From assembly GCA_013176395.1 (NCBI GenBank), contig JABMLP010000007.1, forward strand, positions 806,001-870,000: DNA of 64,000 bases, written 5' to 3'. A model generated the notes under the pieces. That model was not told the origin of the DNA. It did no database searches and worked only from the letters and a program-made list of their open reading frames with translations. Both the position numbers and the translations under genes were made by a program. The DNA comes from Venturia oleaginea. Lineage: Eukaryota > Ascomycota > Dothideomycetes > Venturiales > Venturiaceae. Shown in pieces: positions 13,048 to 23,164 of this stretch (position 1 is its first letter; each line of letters opens with the position of its first letter).

Positions 13048-15645
13048 TTACGTCTGCGTAGCACCCACTTCATCCACCCAACTTAACTGAACACGACTCA
13101 CATTCCTTGCATAACTCTTATTCGTAAATACAAACTCGCTAAACATGATGGCTTCTACCTTTTTGCCAAACAGGGTACTGGAGGGGTGTATAGCGACCGT
13201 TTGAGAGCCCAGGAGCGTCCTATAGCTTCCATCCGGCATCAACCTCGCAGTATTCGACGCGAAGCCCGCAAGCAAGCTTTGAAGAATACGCTCGTTGTGA
13301 GCTTCGGAAAGGATGGTATCATCGGTGTCCTCCAAGGCGGCGGATTCGGGGAGAAGCTTGAGCTGCTTGCATTGGGAGAAGAGTTGTTTACGAATGTCCT
13401 GAAATCGTTAGCAAAAGCACGCTACTGATGCACGGCGAGTGGATGACTTGCCATGACGTTCTGCATAGCCCGATGCGAGATGAAATATTTCTCAGCCCAA
13501 GCTTTCCGATCCGTTCGTTCGGTGGCGTAAGCCTTGACGGTTGCCAGCATGGTAAGATGATCGCCATCCCTCCTCATGAGGTCCTTTCGTGAAATATCAG
13601 CCTCTTCTTTCTTCTCCTCAGTCTGCAACTGGAGGAATATATTTTCGACGCTCAGACACGCAACGATGTCAATCACATCTAGCAAGCAGTCTTTGTCCGG
13701 CCTCGCTGCTTCGACAAGCACCCTGCCCAAAGACGGCGTCAAAGGCAGCTGCGCAATCATCTGTCCAACCTCATTGATCTTTCCATCCCCGTCTAGCGCG
13801 CCCAGTTCAAGCAATTGGAAGTACGCCTTTTCAATCGCTTCTCTAGGCGGCTTATCCAGAAATGGAAAATTGAAAACGTCGTCAATCCCTCGACTCATCA
13901 TCGTGACAATAGCCTGCGCAAGATCACATCTCAAGATCTCTGGTGTCGTCGTCTTCTGCAATGCGTTATAGTCCTTCTCGGTAAACAGCCTATGACATTG
14001 TCCTGGACCTTCACGACCAGCTCGACCTTTTCGTTGTATGGCTGCGGATTGTGAGACGGGTTTGACGAGGAGTGAATCAAGACCGAGGCGATTGCGGAAC
14101 TGTTTTACTTTCACCTTGCCACTGTCAATTACGTAGTGGACGCCGGGAACAGTGACAGAGGTTTCTGCGATGTTGGTTGATAAAATGACTTTGCGCGTCT
14201 TTGGAGGGGCTGGCTGGAATATTTTTTGTTGGGCTGCTTGTGGCATGGCAGCAAACAATGGGAGAGTGAGGATCTATGGCTTAGTTAGAATCCAATAATG
14301 CTTGAGGATCATGTGCACTCACTTTCGGTAGCTTTGTGTCCATTGAAACGGCATATTCATTGACAAGCCGTTCCAAACCTTCGACAGTGTCCTGGCCGGT
14401 CAAAAACACCAGTATGTCTCCTGGAAGGGGCTCTCTCTGGTGTATGAGGAAGATTTTCCTGAGTGCTTCCTCTACGAAATCTTGGACGGGAGTGGGTAAA
14501 TAGGTTGTCTGAACTGGAAACTGACGTCCTTCGATGTGGCAGATCGAGATGGATTTAGATGCATTTGCCAGTCTTTCTAGCTCGGCTGGTAATTTTGGCG
14601 TCGAGGTGGCCAAGCTTTTGTTGGAGTCCTTGTCGTCAGAATTGTCTCCCAGTATTTCGTCTCCAGCCTCGATTTCTTTCACAGAAGACGTGGGCGCTGG
14701 GCCGGAATTGAAGAAGTTGAAGAGGCTTTCTACGTCAGCGGTAGCACTCATTACAACCACTTTCAATGGCCTTCCCTTTCGACCCTTTTGATCACCATTG
14801 ATGAGATTGCGGAGGAAGCCCAAAATAAGATCTATATTGACGCTACGTTCGTGCACTTCGTCTACAACGACTGCGCTGTACTGTCGTAACGACGGATCTC
14901 GAAGCATTTCTTGCAAAAGCATACCCTCTGTCAAGAATTTCACCTTTGTGCTCGGCGAAACCGAGGTATCGAAACGGACAGAGTAGCCAACTTTACTCGC
15001 AGGAGAGGCAGAGCCTAGCGGCGTTCCCATCTCTTCTGCCACACGTCTTGCCAGAGATACAGCTGCCACTCGTCGCGGCTGTGTGATCGCTATCGTGCCT
15101 CTACACCATGGCTCATTTAGCAGGAATTGAGGGACCTGTGTACTCTTTCCGCTACCAGTCTCACCAACGAGCAGCATTACGTTCTTGTCGTCGCGCAGGC
15201 ATTGCCTTATCTTGTCCTTGTGATTCCATATTGGCAATCCCTGCCGCGTCTTCAACAACTCCTTGCTCTTTTCGCTGAGTGATTTGTGTGGCCCATTTCG
15301 CGGTTCCTGTGCTTGTAATTTGGCCCGTCTCTCCTGTACTCGTGCTTCTGCTTGAGCTCGCTTCTGTGCGTATGTCTGCCTCTCCCGTCCATTAGGTCGT
15401 CTATTTGTGGCAGGCTCTGGTTTTGTAGGCGAAGCTGATATTTTCTGTGGAATTTGGATCCGATGTTCTTCTTCTTTGGGGACCTGGGCGTTTTTCTTCT
15501 TGGCTGGGACTTCCGATGTCCCATTCTTCTCAGCGCGTTTGCGCTTCTTGCTCTGTGTTTTCGATTCGACTGGTTCCGGGGCCGATTGGATAGGTTCCTC
15601 GGTCACAGGATCGTCGTCGAACCGAGTGCGAACTCTCTCTGGCAT
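13048..15645 (-). CDS. DEAH/RHA-family RNA helicase, Dhr2/DHX33-like
   Basis: ATP-dependent RNA helicase of the DEAH/RHA class, most like yeast Dhr2 and human DHX33, which act in ribosome biogenesis in the nucleolus. Exons are 15645-14323, 14273-13452 and 13398-13048, giving about 831 residues. The N-terminal ~130 residues are Lys/Arg/Glu-rich and nuclear-type. Motif I is GETGSGKST (about 161-169), motif Ia TQPRRVAA, motif II DEVH (about 262-265, a variant of DEAH), motif III SAT, motif V STNIAETSVT and motif VI QRKGRAGR. The HA2/OB region follows and ends with the typical 'FTNKSYARNVSRVQLSW'. Intron 1 (14274-14322) is GT-AG. Intron 2 (13399-13451) is GC-AG with donor GCAAGT. The frame extends upstream to 15744 without an ATG, so 15645 is chosen. 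The choice between Dhr2-like and other subfamilies is inference. Confidence 0.9.
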
Positions 15646-16146
15646 ATTTGAAGAGAAATGAGGTGAATGAGGTGAGTGCAATTCGTTTTTGTGTTCAGAA
15701 ACTTCTTCGCAATCTCGAAGTCGAGTCGCGAAAAATCTGCGCACGGGCCAGCCATATATTCACTCGATCGACGACGACCTTCTCACTTCTTCATTCTCTT
15801 ACATGTCCCCTTCTCCCAAGACTTTAGGATTCACGTCAGACAATCAAGAGAATGTCGACGAATTTGGTCACGGTATTTCTCTTTGCCATAAAAAGCAGTC
15901 TCCATAACCAAGGACGGACAATGTGAACCAAAGGACACTTCCATGTCCTGTCCTTCTTCACTGCACAATGCCCTGAATCTCACTCTAACGTCTTTTCTAA
16001 ACAGACATATCCAAAGAGCAAAAGAATTGTTCAAATCCCACTCTCTAAGCATACAAGATGGGGCAAAAACGCCCCAATTCGAGAAACTCATCCTCATCAA
16101 TCAACCTCGTCAATCCAATAACAATAACAATCTCAACATCTTCAAA
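15646..16146. other. Divergent intergenic region, helicase / small protein
   Basis: About 0.5 kb between divergently read starts. It is CT-rich near the right end, as is common in fungal 5' UTRs (CAATCTCAACATCTTCAAA just before the ATG at 16147). No other gene is supported. Confidence 0.4.
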
Positions 16147-16419
16147 ATGGACTTCTCTCACCACAGAAAACATCTCACCCCCCTCCTCAAATCTCGCACT
16201 TTCAAAAACATAGCACGAATCTCCGTAATGCTAGGTATAAGCACTATAAGCGTCAATCACGATACCCAAAATCAGAATCTCAGTCGTGGTGCATGGATTA
16301 ATTTTGTTCTTGGTGAGTTCCTGCCAATAGCTGCTTTGGCCACGATTCTCGAGTATGGAGAAGGCCGATTCCGTCTGTGGTTTTGGGATTGGTTTAGTAC
16401 GGGTGGGTTTTGGTCGTAG
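16147..16419 (+). CDS. Small hypothetical protein, Trp-rich C-terminus
   Basis: Ninety-residue open frame with ATG at 16147 in an A-rich context (CTTCAAAATGG). The frame is open for 68 codons upstream, so a longer form from 15943 (158 residues) is possible. The N-terminal part is basic (HHRKH, KSRTFK). A hydrophobic stretch (WINFVLGEFLPIAALATIL) could be one membrane segment. The end is aromatic (RLWFWDWFSTGGFW). No family is recognised. Existence is plausible but unproven. Confidence 0.4.
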   Translation: MDFSHHRKHLTPLLKSRTFKNIARISVMLGISTISVNHDTQNQNLSRGAWINFVLGEFLPIAALATILEYGEGRFRLWFWDWFSTGGFWS

Positions 16420-17689
16420 ATATTAAACAGAATGGCGATTATGTAAATGTCATAAGCGCGGCTACGATTCGTACACGATCAATCGAGCATGACTAGTGAG
16501 GGAAGGAACTAGCAATTATCAGACGCAGGATTTTCATGGAGCCGGGTTTCTCATGACTGAACAAGAACCGGGGAATTTGGTCATAAATATCTGTACACAA
16601 TGTTTATGCAACAAGGAATTATCTCCCGCCCTGCTTTTCTCGAGAAACCGTTTCTACTCTTCCTTCAAGATATAACATCCTGAATTCGAGTAATAGGGGT
16701 AATGCGACATCTTCTGGTTTATGCCCCAGAAAGTTGATCACAGAGGTATGACTTGAAGGCGATAGAAATGGTCATATGCGTTCGAAGATGAGGATGGGTA
16801 GTCACGGGGGTGACTCTACCCGAAAACGATTGACTCTCATGGAATTTACCAAATGGGCGTATTTCTTTGATCCAGTCGACATTACTTGTCAAACATTCCT
16901 GCCTCAAGTTCTTTCCGCTTTCATCAGTTCCTTCCGCATTCAGCTCCCCTTTAGCAACGTCTTACAGAAATAAATAAAATCTCATCTCATCTTCACTTCA
17001 GTTATCATCTCTCAATCGACCAACATCTTCTCTATCCATACTCTCCATCAAAATATCTTCAATTGCCAACCACACCCGACTCACTCAACTTCAACCTCAT
17101 CCTCCACTCAGCACACTCACACACCCACACACACCCTCACCTCCCATCATCCAAAAATGTCTTCTACCGCCGCATCCACAACTTCTTCCACGCCGCCGAA
17201 AAAAGTGGGACTCCTCCTTCCTCTTTCGAAATACTTCCAGGCTAGCCGAAGCCGCTACAATCGCCATAGGGCACGTAAAGTGGTACCATCCAAACTTGAA
17301 AGGAGAAGAATTGGCGAAATGGATCGCGATTCAGATGGCTGGATGGTTTGTGTTTAGTGGGATGTTGGATTGGATCGAGGGGGATACTTTTTGGTGGTAG
17401 AGAGCTGGAAGGGATTGGTGGGAAAAATTGACGATGGAGATTGGTGGAGTTTGGCGTGGTTTGATTTTGGCTTTGGTGGCGGTGAATGGCTACGTTGGAT
17501 GGACAAATTGCTGCTGGTGATGGTGGATGATGGTGGATGATGAGAGGGGTTGATACCTTGTCAACGAAAGAATCTCTGCTCTCAGATGTTGAGGATGTAC
17601 GATAGCTTGATATTTCGTGTCGAAATTGACAACTGAAGATTACCATGGGATTGCTGATAACCAGAAAGTGCGACCGTGTGATGACTTGC
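16420..17689. other. Intergenic region with a possible small-gene relic
   Basis: About 1.3 kb without a supported gene. At 17157 an ATG after a CT/AC-rich leader opens a 66-codon frame. A different frame ending at about 17398 encodes 'AGWFVFSGMLDWIEGDTFWW', which resembles in style the aromatic end of the small protein at 16147-16419. No splice pattern I could find joins the two frames, so this may be a broken relative. Confidence 0.3.
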
Positions 17690-18941
17690 CTACACGTCCA
17701 GCTCTCTCGCAAAATCAATCAACCTCAACCTCTTCGCATTTTTAGGATGAAATTGTGCGACCTTGGCTCTCACCACAAATCTGGCGACAGCTGTATCCCT
17801 CTCCAAATCAACGTACCCACCTTTTACATCAAGCAACTTCACCAACAATTCTCTCACCTCCTCCGCCGCAGCATCCTTCTCATTCTCATGCGGATTCTCC
17901 TCCCCACCACCCCAGATCTCATCGATTTGTCTTTGTCTCTTGACTTCTCCATTTGCTGTCATCTCCTTCTTTGACGACTTGGGCTTCCCTTGATTCGAAA
18001 ATCCCGCTGTGAGCATGTCCTCGTCCACAGCCGCTAACTCGCCGACCACAGGACCACCCAACTCCTCAGCAGCAAGCATAGTCGCTAAATGGTTTTCTAC
18101 AAAGTCATCCAACGCTTTCTGGATCATATTGATCTCGCGTTGGAAATCCTGTTTCCGCTTATTCTTGGCGCGGATCAGGTCTTTGGCTTTGTCAGTTGAT
18201 GATTGTCCTGCTTTCTGTTCCTGGTCGGTCTGTAACCGCGCCGTTCGTGCTGAGAGACTGGTGGCTAGGGTTTTGAAGTCTAAAAGTTGCGATTCTTCGT
18301 GGTTTATCTGGCGATTGCATGATTCCAGTTGGGACTGAGATGATTCAATGATTTGTTTGGTGGAGAGAGTTGACTGCTTTATTGTTCGCGTTGCTAGTAG
18401 GGTTGGTAGAGCGGAGTCGAGGGAGGGCATATCGGGTCTTTCTGGAGTCATTTGCTCGTAGGCTGCTTTGATCGTTCGTAGTTGATTTAGCCGTTCTCTT
18501 GGATCTGATGAGGGAACTGTTGGTGCAACAGAATTCGATGATGATCGTAGCTGTGTGATTGTTAGATATGAGACTTAGGTTCTACGCGTCTAAGAACATT
18601 GATCAGAAACATTGAGGTGGAAATAGATTGCATTTCAGGCGTTATAGAGGTTCTTCATCAAAGGGGCAACGTGAAGGTCTCCTTGAAGTGAGTAATATTA
18701 CTGAAGCCAGACGTCTTCCACATACGAAAGTGGAAGCTTGATGGTATGCAGTAAGAGGCGAATGAAAGCCTACCTTCTCCAATTCCAGCTTCCTAGCTCT
18801 TAGTCGTTCTTGAAGCTCTCTGATAGTCTGGTCAAGACGGGCTTCTGTCCTCCCGTCTGAACCGTCAATCTCCATCTCTTGGTCCCGCGAAGCTTTAGCC
18901 TCCAGGGCATAGTTTCTGATGTTGTCGATAGGGGTACTCAT
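17690..18941 (-). CDS. Coiled-coil protein of unknown function
   Basis: Two exons, 18941-18774 and 18550-17690, with a long GT-AG intron (18551-18773) joined in phase, giving about 342 residues. ATG at 18941 begins MSTPIDNIRNYALEAKA. Heptad-rich helices cover about residues 30-60 (LDQTIRELQERLRARKLELEK) and most of about 100-210. A Lys/Glu-rich linker with KRQRQIDEIWGGGEE follows, then a conserved-looking C-terminus ending KNAKRLRLIDFARELDV. The size, coiled coils and C-terminal pattern resemble small fungal kinetochore subunits (Sim4/CTF19 or Kre28/Sos7 type), but I cannot place it in a family from sequence alone. Splicing and coding status look solid; function is open. Confidence 0.7.
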
Positions 18942-19763
18942 TGTGATACCGATCAATTTCGGATAGCAAGACGGAACCTACACGAGAGGAGCTAAGGTTG
19001 ACATGATTAACACGGAAATTACACACGTGATACGACCTAACCCATTCTGGTGCCTCAAGCGAGTGATTTGCCCTTGCCCTCGTCGACACATGAATACCTG
19101 AATGCACTGCGACTTCCTCATAACACTTCATCGCCTCCCCTCAACAGACAGACAGCAATCATCGAGTGCCTACTGTCTGAACCCACGGCAGTCGCGGACC
19201 GCATAACTTTACACATAACAGGAAGGTCGGAACAAGCAGCTGGGGCAAGTGCAAAGGTTTCTTACACTTACTCCCACCACTTCATCCACCACACACCTAC
19301 ATATACTCTCCATACATCATCACCTTCCTGGCACCAGCACGATTCTTTCAATCGCAGCCTCGCCTCATCTCACCACCTCACAAGAAACCTCCTCCACCTC
19401 TTTGCGCTTCTCTCGACGACCCGAACACTTCGTTCCCTGCTCCTTCACAAGCATCACGCAGCCCACCTCCCGATCCCTCCTCCGACCGCTTCACCAGCAC
19501 AATTCCTCTCGAATCAGCTGTAAATAGGAACAATACGAAGCTTTTCTCAATACGATCTATCTTGCACAAGTGATTGCGACCGACTTTGCGACAATCCCAA
19601 AGGCGTCCTCCAAAACACCACCCGTTCCTTGAAACCTTCTTAAGGATTTATCATTGTCGATCTCGGTTTGCGCTCAAATTACTGAGACGACGTCACCGGG
19701 TTTTCTGGCCAATCGAATTTTGAGCTCAGCAGGACACTATTGACTTCGACTTTCCCTACCAAC
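18942..19763. other. Divergent intergenic region and 5' leader of the KH gene
   Basis: About 0.8 kb between divergent genes. A frame open from about 19050 to 19523 (about 157 codons, rich in Ser/Thr/His/Pro) has no ATG near its start and no recognisable domain. CT- and CAC-rich sequence at 19270-19500 looks like a fungal promoter and 5' UTR. I therefore do not call a gene here. Confidence 0.4.
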
Positions 19764-21410
19764 ATGTCTGCCTCACCAACAACCGCGGCAGCTCCCTCGC
19801 AAAAGCGTCCTCTCGAAGAGCCATCGTCTCCGAACGGCCTTGGTGATCAGCCTGACGCCAAACGACCAGCACTTGACAAGATCATCAAAGAGGAAATCGC
19901 GCCAGTCGCAGCAGAACCAGTTGCAGAGGACGACTCATCAGCCACAGCTAAGACAGAGCCATCACCAAAGGCGGAAAACGGTACCGTGGATGGTGACACT
20001 GTTGTTCCAGACGCGGATGGAGAGGTAGTTGATACCTCCCTCCCAGTCGTTGACGGTGCTCCAATTCTCAACGGAGCTCCAAACCAACAGCAGAATCGTC
20101 ACGATGAGAGCAGCTGGTTACATGTTCGCGCCATCATTTCGAGTGCCGAGGCTGCTACAGTCATTGGAAAAGGTGGAGAGAACGTTTCGTTGATTCGCAA
20201 GATGTCTGCCGCTCGATGCACAGTCAGCGATTATGCCCGAGGCGCTGTAGAGCGAATCCTCACAGTTAGCGGTCAGGTTGATGCGGTTGCAAAGGTATGT
20301 TTCGTGCGATGCCTCCTAAGCTGGAGTCTTGTGTCTCCACATTTCTGGCCAACTCTTAGTTGGGAAGGCCGGATATTCATCGTCATCATTCTCCATCGGA
20401 GCGCAGCCCTTTGAGATCACAAATACTAACAATGGCAGGCATTCGGCCTCATCATCCGCACTCTGAACCAAGAACCACTAGAAGCTCCGTCCACTCCGCA
20501 ATCCAAGACTTATCCTCTGAGACTACTCATTCCACACATTCTCATTGGCTCAATTATTGGCAAAGGTGGAGTTCGCATCCGTGAGATCCAAGAGGCATCC
20601 GGTGCCCGACTTAACGCATCGGAATCTTGCCTACCCTTGTCTACCGAGCGCTCTTTGGTCGTACTAGGCGTCGCTGACGCGGTTCACATTGCTGCATACT
20701 ATGTCGGCAGCACACTGGTTGAGCAGCTTACCGAGCGCTTTGGAGGACCGGCGGCTTCAGCATACGCTACACGTAGCGGAGGTCCAGCAGGCGTGGTTCC
20801 AGGTGGCATGCAAGTTGTTCCCTACGTCCCACAGACTGGTGGAGGTCAATGGGGTCACCCAGAGCACTTCCGCAAGAATGCTCAGCCTTCACGACCAGGC
20901 CCAGCTGCCGCTCCCTATGGTCAACAACCGCAACAACCCGCGTACAACCAGCCACCACCACAAGCCCAAGGTGGTCAGCCGCTTCACTTTGCTGGCTCCC
21001 CACGCGCAGGTCCTGGCTACACTGGTGCTGGACCACACCAACCTGCACCATACGGCGCTCCTCCACAACAAGCTGGAGCTGCTGGACCACCCGCTCAGCC
21101 AATGCAAGGTGTTGTTCCAGGTCAACCAATGACACAGCAGATTTACATTCCCAACGATATGGTCGGTGCTATCATCGGAAAAGGAGGCGCGAAGATCAAC
21201 GAAATCCGCCAATTGAGCGGCAGTGTCATCAAGATCAACGAGCCGCAAGATAATAGCAACGAGCGCCTTGTCACGATTACGGGCACGCAAGAATGCAATC
21301 AAATGGCCTTGTACATGTTGTACTCGAGGCTTGGTGAGTCTTCAAAGTAAAATGTTGGACCCGACACTGATGCGTCTGGTTTTGCAGAAAGCGAGAAACA
21401 TCGTATTTAG
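19764..21410 (+). CDS. Three-KH-domain RNA-binding protein (Rnc1/PCBP-like)
   Basis: RNA-binding protein of the poly(C)-binding/hnRNP K type (S. pombe Rnc1, S. cerevisiae Pbp2/Hek2 relatives), expected to bind mRNAs and control stability or translation. Exons are 19764-20294, 20439-21333 and 21388-21410, all with GT-AG introns, giving about 482 residues. The first ~110 residues are acidic and low-complexity with a PSQKRPLEE / DAKRPALDK nuclear-signal look. KH1 is at about 118-185 (VIGKGGENVSLIRK), KH2 at about 203-270 (IIGKGGVRIREIQ) and KH3 at about 405-475 (IIGKGGAKINEIR); all three GXXG loops are intact (GKGG). A Gln/Pro/Gly-rich linker separates KH2 and KH3. The last exon adds only seven codons (ESEKHRI). 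If intron 2 is retained the protein ends GESSK instead, so two very similar C-termini are possible. Confidence 0.9.
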
Positions 21411-22183
21411 TTCGAGGTTGCGGAAACAACGAAAGCATGCAGTCGAAGGGCGATCTCCTTTCTTTATATCGGTGACCTGCGGGTTCCATCAATGCGGCGG
21501 CGGAGCCAGGCAGGCATTTGTATCTAAGGAGTGCGGGGAAGGTTGGCTTCAGGCTGGGGATTTGGTCATGGTTTTGGGCCGCATGGTATGGCTGAGGTTT
21601 GCGTAGTGTAGAAGTCTTGCCACATGAGCTAACCAGAAAGACGTCCCTAAACCAAGACCGAGATCGATATATTCCTGGCAACTTATAATACAGTACTTTT
21701 AAATACTCCTCACCACCCTTGAGAGGCGAACTTTTTCTGCGACACCCTTACAAAGCACTTTTTGGAATGCTGTCTCCTTTCTGACTCAGGCTTTGCAGGT
21801 GTCTCCATGGACATTCCAACGAAAACGTTTCGCATCGCCACATCTGTGCTTGTTGTTTGCAAGAAAACCTCTACCCGTCGTACACATCGGTTTCGGCTAC
21901 ATCCGCTAGCTTTTGTTGTTGCTTGCCGTCTGCGGACGTCAAACACCATGAATGACCATCCCTGATATATAGCACAGGTCATGCGCGACACGCAAGAGAC
22001 AGAGCCTCACGACCACATCATCCTCCATATCCTCCTTATAAATTGAGTTTGCCCCTTTTGCATCGCCCGTCTACCGAACAAAGTAATTGTTTGTCTACAA
22101 ACACTTCCCGTTTAGTGGCTTCGTACAATTACATCAGATTACCATTTCGATTTTGATTTACCAAAATCATCATAGCTTTCGAT
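21411..22183. other. Intergenic region, KH gene to BTB gene
   Basis: About 0.8 kb holding the 3' end of the KH gene and the upstream region of the BTB gene. Short open frames on both strands have no recognisable content. Confidence 0.4.
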
Positions 22184-22959
22184 ATGGCACGCACCTCAGT
22201 CAGGAATACGAGGAGTGGTGCGTCTTCATCAGTCAAAGCCCGTGTAAAAGGCTTTTGCTTTCGGTGAGCAATAACAAAACCTAATCCACAAATAATAAGT
22301 ACCTGTGAGCTGACCGAAGGAACAGAACACAATTCAAAACATGCGCCTCCATGTCCAACATCCTCGTTGGCCACGAAAAGACACCCTACAAAGTCCACCG
22401 CGACCTAATCTGCAGCCAATCTCCCTTCTTCACCGCCGCCCTCCGCGGCTCCTTCCTCGAAACCTCAACGCAATCTCTCGAACTCCCCGATATCGATACA
22501 AAATGCTTTGACCACGTGATCCTCTGGCTCTACCAAAACCGTCTCGAACCCCTCGACTATTTTTTCAAAGACGGGAAAGCGACGTATTTTAACCTTCTAG
22601 ATCTTTATGCGACGGCTGATCAGCTCGATATCGAGGGTCTAAGAAACGGGGTTCTGGATTTGGTGGCGCAGCTGGCGGAGAGTACGAATAGCGTGCCTAC
22701 GCCGACGGATACGCGGATTCTGTATGACGGGATTAGAGAGTCTGCACCGTTGAGGGAATTGGTACTTGATCTTTTTGCGTTTAAGAAGACGGATAATTTG
22801 ATTGCTACGCATCCGGATGAGTGGCACCCTTGTTTTCTACGGGATCTTGTTTGTCGGCTTAAGAGGCCTGGGCCGAAGAGTATTACGAGACATGCACTGG
22901 TGAGGTGGGAACCGGCGGGGTGGGGAGTTGGTGGAAATCGGTGGGGTGAAGGCTTGTGA
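22184..22959 (+). CDS. BTB/POZ domain protein
   Basis: BTB/POZ proteins dimerise and often serve as Cullin-3 adaptors. The domain is clear from 'PYKVHRDLICSQSPFFTAALRGSF' through 'LELPDIDTKCFDHVILWLYQ' and 'LLDLYATADQLDIEGLRN'. The start is inferred: ATG 22184 opens a short exon ending at 22263, a GT-AG intron runs 22264-22325, and the downstream frame joins in phase through the Met at 22351. Without it, 22351 is the start of a 202-residue protein. The frame stops at 22957-22959. An overlapping frame (about 22906-23164) encodes a Cys-rich tail (C..C, CC..C...FC..C, later C and H residues) that looks like a continuation separated by a one-base shift in the G-rich stretch 22893-22930. Whether that tail belongs to the protein is uncertain. 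Confidence 0.75.
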
Positions 22960-23164
22960 GGTTTGTAGATCTGTTATTACGCCTGGGATGGTGGCGTGGT
23001 GTTGTGAGGCGTGTAAGAAGGGGTTTTGTAAGGGGTGTGTTGCTAGTGGGAAGGGGGGCGGGGCGGGGATGGATTGGAGTTTGGTGGAGAAGGAGTGTAA
23101 ACCGTGGTTGAGGGGGATGTGTGGGTATCATGAGCATGCTGAGACGGAGGTTTGTTCTTCGTGA
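22906..23164 (+). pseudogene. Cys-rich tail, probably frameshifted from the BTB gene
   Basis: Open frame without its own good start, encoding CEVC, CCEACKKGFCKGC and later Cys/His residues, spaced like a small zinc-binding module. It begins where the BTB frame loses sense (G-rich stretch 22893-22930) and lies on the same strand. The simplest reading is one protein split by an indel in a G-run. Such a tail alone is not a known family to me. Confidence 0.4.

Noticed and set aside
19050..19523. 157-codon frame upstream of the KH gene
   Set aside because: No ATG near its start, Ser/Thr/His/Pro-rich composition typical of CT/CA-rich fungal leaders, and no recognisable family.
20689..21302. Several 120-150-codon frames on both strands within the KH gene
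   Set aside because: Shadows of the repetitive Gln/Pro/Gly-coding stretch; the KH frame explains the region.
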